Source: an uncultured Alteromonas sp.
GTDB taxonomy: Bacteria; Pseudomonadota; Gammaproteobacteria; Enterobacterales; Alteromonadaceae
Direction: 5' to 3'
Assembly (NCBI RefSeq): GCF_913058315.1
Contig: NZ_CAJXQY010000004.1
Location: 1-64,000, forward strand
DNA length: 64,000 bases
Shown: piece after piece, positions 60,007 to 64,000 of the stretch
Numbering within the stretch: position 1 is the stretch's first letter
How the letters are laid out: every line of letters begins with the position of its first letter
Made by a program: the position numbers and the translations under genes
The notes under the pieces: model-generated
What the model saw: the letters and a program-made list of their open reading frames with translations, nothing else
Database searches by the model: none
Told to the model about the DNA's origin: nothing

Positions 60007-62994
60007 TTACTCGCGAATTTGTATTTCTCTTATAAAAGGATATTCCCGGGCCGGGTTTGCACCGAAATCACGGCACCAAATGCGTAACAGGTAGGTTCCT
60101 GGCTCTTGCAAGGTCCCATTACCCGAAGTACCGTCCCATTCGTAATAGACATCCTGCGCACCTTGTTCGCCATCATAGCCGCCCCCCAATTGGGTTCTGA
60201 CCAGCTCGTTTATGGTGGTGAAGCCCGATTCATCGAAGATGTAAATAGTAACAACCGCACTTTCAGTAATGTGAAAACCGATGCTCCCTGCTGTACCGGC
60301 ACTGAGATCCACGTCGACAATTTCCAGGTTTTCCACTTCCACCGGTGTCATATCAATGACAATATCAACGGCAGATTGCGCCGTACTGCCGTCATCTGAC
60401 TGAATAAACACATTAAAGGTATAGGTCCCTTCCGGATACGAGGTGCCGTCTTCAAGCAAACCATCCCATTCGATGGTGGTTGACGCACTCTCACCGGTCT
60501 GAGAAAAGATAAGATTGGCATCACTGTCGAGCAACGTCACTTCCCAGGGTAACGACTGATTAAAAGTAGCCGTTGCAATGGCAATATCCGTTCTGCCATC
60601 ATCATTCGGCGAAAATGCCTGTCGGTCTGTTGTAAAAGTTACGATTTGTGGAAGTCGCTCAGGTGAATCGACACTATAAACCCGAATAGTACCGGTTCTT
60701 TCGATTGGTATTCGCTCGGGTGTGTAGGCGGTTATTACGTAACTGTACTCTCCTTCACTCACCACTTCCCCGTCAGCATTTCGTCCATCCCAGAAGTAAT
60801 ACGTACTGGTTCCGGTGCTGGAAATATTGACGACACTGGCGCCCGTATTTGTGTAAATCGCCACATTCGAGACCAACGAATCGGAGAAAGCAGCAGCGAG
60901 CATTACCGGTAATTCAGCCTCAGGGTCAAAGAAGCCGGGAACGTCACTGATGTCATTCACTAGCGGGATAGCACTAGTGCCGTAAGACAGTGCAATATCG
61001 AAAGAGTCATAACGATTATCATCCCACCCGACAATAAAGTTGTTATTCTCATCGACGTCCGAATCGATAACCAGCGAACCGTTATCACTCGGTGAAATCA
61101 CCACCAAATCACTAAATGTTTCGCCACCATCCTCAGACTCCACATACACTGTTTCATAATTGCCCGTGGTGGTATCTGACCAAGCCAGAAAAACGTCGCC
61201 GGTGGGTCCGACAGCCAGAGAGGGGTAAATAGACGTCCCGCTGTTAGCCGAAATATTTCGTGACTCGCTAAAAGTCTCGCCGCCATCGCTTGATCTCATC
61301 ATTAGGATATCGGTATTCTGATTTAACAACTCCTGATCCCAGACAATATAAACAATATCGCCATAGGCCTGAATATCCGGTCGCTGGATTGTATCCGGCG
61401 AAACATAAAGCTGACGGGGCGTTTCGAACGTTTCGCCGCTATCGGATGACGTTACATAAATCAGGCTGTCCTGTTGTGCCCAGACTATTCTTACCAGACC
61501 ACTGTCACTTACGGTTAGCGCAGGTTCAACAATCACGTTTGTTCTGTAACGCAACGGGCTGCTAAACGTTGCGCCATTGTCTGTGGAGCGAATAATATTG
61601 ACCGCGGTATCCGATGACCACACCACATAGATGACGCCAGCGGCGTCAATGGCTATCGTAGGTTCGTTACTTGCCTGAGCTGAATTTGAAAGGTTCGTTT
61701 CTGGATTAATGTCATTGGCGTTTCGGGTTGGGCTGATCTCAAACACGCCTGATTCTTCGTTTTGCTCAAGGATCAGGTAATAAATATCCGAAGTATTGGT
61801 TTTAGTATCCTGCCAAACCACGTGCACACTGCCGTCAGGCGCAACATCAATGTCTGCACGTTGCGCCAGACCGATGATTTCAGATCGTGAGTTTGAAAGC
61901 TTTATGACTGTCTGCTGTTCAAAACCATCCACTTTAACTGCGGTATAATAAACTTCGGTTGCTCCTTCGATGCCGGTGTTATCATCCCAGACCGCATGAT
62001 AGTTGCCGTTATTATCAAACTTAATGGCAGGCCGCAGAGTAAGACCGGGGTTATCCGATAAATTTACCGGTTCAAAGAAGTTAACTCCCGGTGAGCTTAA
62101 ACCGGTATCACAAACGTCCCCCTGGCCATTTCCATCTTCGTCTTCCTGCTCGGGGTTGATATCAATCGGACAGTTATCTGTTCTGTCTGATACGCCATCG
62201 CTGTCGCGGTCACAGGCATCGCCCAGACCATCCTCGTTGCTATCGGCCTGATTAAAATTAGCAGTAAAAGGGCAGTTATCGAGTTCGGTTGGAATCGAGT
62301 CACTGTCTACATCACAGGCATTTCCCACCCCATCACCATTAGAATCTACCTGATCGGGATTATCCTCAAACGGGCAATTATCCTCTACGTCCAGGATCAA
62401 GTCTGCATCGGTATCCTGGCAAGCATCGCCGGGGTAAGCTTCATCGCTGTTCAGCTGTTCGGGGTTTGCAACATCCGGGCAATTGTCGATGCTATTGAGA
62501 ATACCGTCGTTGTCATTGTCACAGGCATCACCAATGCCGTCACCATTGGCATCCAGCTGATCAATATTAGCTGTTGCCGGGCAGTTATCATCAATACTGC
62601 GAATGCCATCACTGTCTTCATCACAGGCGTCACCGATTGCATCGCCATTGCCATCGAGTTGTTCAGGGTTGAAGGTTGCCGGGCAGTTATCCACGGTACT
62701 TTCAATACCGTCACCATCAACGTCACATGCGTCCCCCAACCCATCACTGTTGGTGTCCAGCTGGTCGGTATTGGCCACCAGCGGACAGTTATCAATGTCG
62801 TCATCGATAGTATCGTTATCATTGTCGGTATCGCACTGATTAATAATGCCATCACCATCCTGATCGCCCGCACCAGGATTCACCAGGGCTGAACAACGGT
62901 TCGCTTCGGTATCTTCTACCGAATTCCCTTCTCCGCAACCCGCCAGTAAGGTTACGCAAACAACAAGCATGAGAAAGACGCTATAGATTCTCAC
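60007..62994 (-). CDS. Large lipoprotein: thrombospondin type-3, Asp-box and FlgD-like domains
   Basis: About 995 residues from GTG 62994, after GGGAG; the track start at 63033 adds 13 residues before the signal. The lipobox is LLAGC. Residues about 30-290 hold some eight calcium-binding thrombospondin type-3 repeats (DxDxDG..DNCP). The middle contains four Asp-box motifs of sialidase-like propellers: STDNGATF, SSDSGETF, SSDGGETF and SEDGGETF. The C-terminal third has FlgD/Ig-like repeats (YYFWDGRNADGEVVSEGEYSYVI). It looks like a surface adhesin or polymer-binding protein; no catalytic residues are evident, so enzyme activity is unproven. Confidence 0.8.
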   Translation of the reverse strand: MRIYSVFLMLVVCVTLLAGCGEGNSVEDTEANRCSALVNPGAGDQDGDGIINQCDTDNDNDTIDDDIDNCPLVANTDQLDTNSDGLGDACDVDGDGIESTVDNCPATFNPEQLDGNGDAIGDACDEDSDGIRSIDDNCPATANIDQLDANGDGIGDACDNDNDGILNSIDNCPDVANPEQLNSDEAYPGDACQDTDADLILDVEDNCPFEDNPDQVDSNGDGVGNACDVDSDSIPTELDNCPFTANFNQADSNEDGLGDACDRDSDGVSDRTDNCPIDINPEQEDEDGNGQGDVCDTGLSSPGVNFFEPVNLSDNPGLTLRPAIKFDNNGNYHAVWDDNTGIEGATEVYYTAVKVDGFEQQTVIKLSNSRSEIIGLAQRADIDVAPDGSVHVVWQDTKTNTSDIYYLILEQNEESGVFEISPTRNANDINPETNLSNSAQASNEPTIAIDAAGVIYVVWSSDTAVNIIRSTDNGATFSSPLRYRTNVIVEPALTVSDSGLVRIVWAQQDSLIYVTSSDSGETFETPRQLYVSPDTIQRPDIQAYGDIVYIVWDQELLNQNTDILMMRSSDGGETFSESRNISANSGTSIYPSLAVGPTGDVFLAWSDTTTGNYETVYVESEDGGETFSDLVVISPSDNGSLVIDSDVDENNNFIVGWDDNRYDSFDIALSYGTSAIPLVNDISDVPGFFDPEAELPVMLAAAFSDSLVSNVAIYTNTGASVVNISSTGTSTYYFWDGRNADGEVVSEGEYSYVITAYTPERIPIERTGTIRVYSVDSPERLPQIVTFTTDRQAFSPNDDGRTDIAIATATFNQSLPWEVTLLDSDANLIFSQTGESASTTIEWDGLLEDGTSYPEGTYTFNVFIQSDDGSTAQSAVDIVIDMTPVEVENLEIVDVDLSAGTAGSIGFHITESAVVTIYIFDESGFTTINELVRTQLGGGYDGEQGAQDVYYEWDGTSGNGTLQEPGTYLLRIWCRDFGANPAREYPFIREIQIRE

Positions 62995-63042
62995 TACAAT
63001 TACTCCCTGGTTTTGCACTGCTGCGACACTCAAACATCCTTA

Positions 63043-64000
63043 TCAACGCTCCCAAAGATACAGGCGACTGTCGTAGCTTTCGGCAACAACCCGCATATTC
63101 TGATTAATAAAATCCAATGTGTCGGCATCGATAATCCGGGTTAAACCGTCTACCGGGGCTGCCACAAAAAACACCCGGTCGTGTCGACTCAGGACATCCT
63201 GAAGTTCCTGTTTATTTCGTAACACCGGGTTTCCGACAAATTTATCCACGTAGTAAGGGCGCTGTTTCACCGTGTCATATACCACCTTACGGTCGGTAAT
63301 GGTTTGTACAAAATAGTCGCCTTTGTTCTCTACATAGTGTTCGGTGAGTAAAGGTATCGAAGTAATGAGTACATCTGAACTGCGCCAGTATTGAGAAAGT
63401 GCAAGCGACACTGACCGTCCGTCCATGCCTGCCAGGCCCGGTCGGTAATCCACCCGCATAGCATCAATATTGCCACTCATCAGGCGGTAGAGGTGCAGTC
63501 CACCAGCGCCGGCAGGGACCACTAACACCCACATAATGAGAGCGGCGGTGAGCGCGCCCTGAATGCGGAACACCTTGCCGCTTATGCGCTGACACTGGCG
63601 TTGGATCAGCATCAGCAATTTGACGAAGACAGCCGCCACAGCGAGTAAAAAGACCGGCAGTACGAAATAAAAATAGTGGGCATTGTAGTAGCCCAGCAGA
63701 TTGGTTAACGACAGATAAGCCATCACTACAAACAACACCACAAAGCTCAGTTTGCGGTCATAAAACATAAATATCAGTCCCAGCAGGAAGAATAAGCTCA
63801 GTCCAATGTGGGTTTCGGTGAAAAAGAAGTTATTGATGTAATACCAGGGCTCATAAGACGGCTGGGTGAAAGTCAGTTTGGGCGTAGCCAGGTCACTCTT
63901 ACCAAAGCCCACCATAATGAAGGGCTCCTGGAGCAGCGAACGGCGAATCCCCTGGGCCGCTACCACAAAAATAATTAACACCGCCGCAATCCACAGGTTC
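63043..64000 (-). CDS. C-terminal part of a polytopic membrane protein, perhaps a GT39-like glycosyltransferase
   Basis: The frame is open to the window edge, so the N-terminus is missing; the track's GTG at 63981 lies inside a membrane helix and is not a true start. The visible 319 residues have about five hydrophobic segments (HIGLSLFFLLGLIFMF, LSFVVLFVVMAYLSL, YFVLPVFLLAVAAVFVKLL) and then a soluble C-terminal part (VLITSIPLLTEHYVENKGDYF, DRVFFVAAPVDG). The layout resembles integral-membrane GT39/ArnT-type transferases, whose catalytic loop would be in the missing part. The name is tentative. It lies about 48 bp before the secreted lipoprotein gene, on the same strand. Confidence 0.5.
   Translation of the reverse strand, partial: NLWIAAVLIIFVVAAQGIRRSLLQEPFIMVGFGKSDLATPKLTFTQPSYEPWYYINNFFFTETHIGLSLFFLLGLIFMFYDRKLSFVVLFVVMAYLSLTNLLGYYNAHYFYFVLPVFLLAVAAVFVKLLMLIQRQCQRISGKVFRIQGALTAALIMWVLVVPAGAGGLHLYRLMSGNIDAMRVDYRPGLAGMDGRSVSLALSQYWRSSDVLITSIPLLTEHYVENKGDYFVQTITDRKVVYDTVKQRPYYVDKFVGNPVLRNKQELQDVLSRHDRVFFVAAPVDGLTRIIDADTLDFINQNMRVVAESYDSRLYLWER

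Noticed and set aside
62097-62892. DNA repeats across the calcium-binding region as a CRISPR or transposon trace
   Set aside because: They encode the Asp-rich thrombospondin type-3 repeats in frame; variation follows codons.

Overview
The window reads as chromosomal DNA of a marine gammaproteobacterium of the order Alteromonadales, most likely family Alteromonadaceae. Three things support this. Most blocks keep gammaproteobacterial synteny: rapA-rluA, mutH/rppH-ptsP-lgt-thyA, ygiF/ygiM, ftsB-ispD/F-truD-surE-pcm-yqaA-nlpD-rpoS, rplU-rpmA-obg next to ispB, and pepQ/fadBA. A PrsT-like TPR lipoprotein of the PEP-CTERM type is present. The rest is typical of marine copiotrophs: long PutA, secreted Asp-box and thrombospondin-type-3 proteins, and FNR-like and PsrA-like operators. 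No rRNA, tRNA, transposase, integrase, phage gene or CRISPR array was found. The assignment rests on protein recognition by eye, not on a search.

Layout. 1-0.31 kb: four tandem 75-bp copies of a hairpin-bearing repeat. 0.4-4.9 kb (-): secreted S10 peptidase and PrsT-like TPR lipoprotein. 5-9.3 kb (+): deaD, cysG, an exported transglutaminase-like protein. 9.4-10.8 kb (-): PIN-PhoH ATPase. 11.1-17.6 kb (+): rapA, rluA, an exported DUF3530-like protein, a small orphan, an AmpG-like transporter. 17.6-25.0 kb (-): a tight run rppH-ptsP-TauE/SafE-lgt-thyA-response regulator/CheC-diguanylate cyclase. 25.1-26.2 kb (+): mutH and a ferredoxin behind an FNR-like box. 26.2-28.8 kb (-): a membrane-embedded AraC-type regulator and the triphosphatase ygiF. 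29-29.6 kb (+): ygiM. 29.7-33.5 kb (-): putA. 33.8-42.1 kb (+): an AsmA-like protein, ftsB, an in-frame ispD-ispF fusion, truD, surE, pcm, yqaA, nlpD, rpoS. 42.2-44.6 kb (-): folA, obg, rpmA, rplU. 45-46 kb (+): a possible 59-codon leader gene and ispB. 46-50 kb (-): ZIP transporter, pepQ, Slt-type transglycosylase. 50.5-53.8 kb (+): fadBA behind a PsrA-like box. 54-64 kb, accessory in character: gmhB, two paralogous secreted TIM-barrel-like proteins, gmhA, a di-haem peroxidase, a large secreted repeat lipoprotein, and the end of a polytopic membrane protein cut by the window edge.

How the genes fit together. Most of the window is housekeeping: RNA turnover and modification (DeaD, RppH, RluA, TruD, PhoH), envelope building (Lgt, NlpD, Slt, AmpG-like, GmhA/B), isoprenoid and quinone supply (IspDF, IspB), nucleotide and folate supply (ThyA, FolA), nutrient oxidation (PutA, FadBA) and stress control (RpoS, Pcm, SurE). 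Signalling genes sit inside these blocks, notably the response-regulator/CheC plus cyclase pair at the end of the lgt-thyA run. The least explained material is at 54.5-63 kb, where envelope-targeted proteins of unknown substrate lie between the heptose genes and a membrane protein. I found no unmistakable new defence or mobile system; the best candidates for something undescribed are the paralogous TIM-barrel-like pair, the membrane-bound AraC protein, and the possible small gene coupled to ispB.
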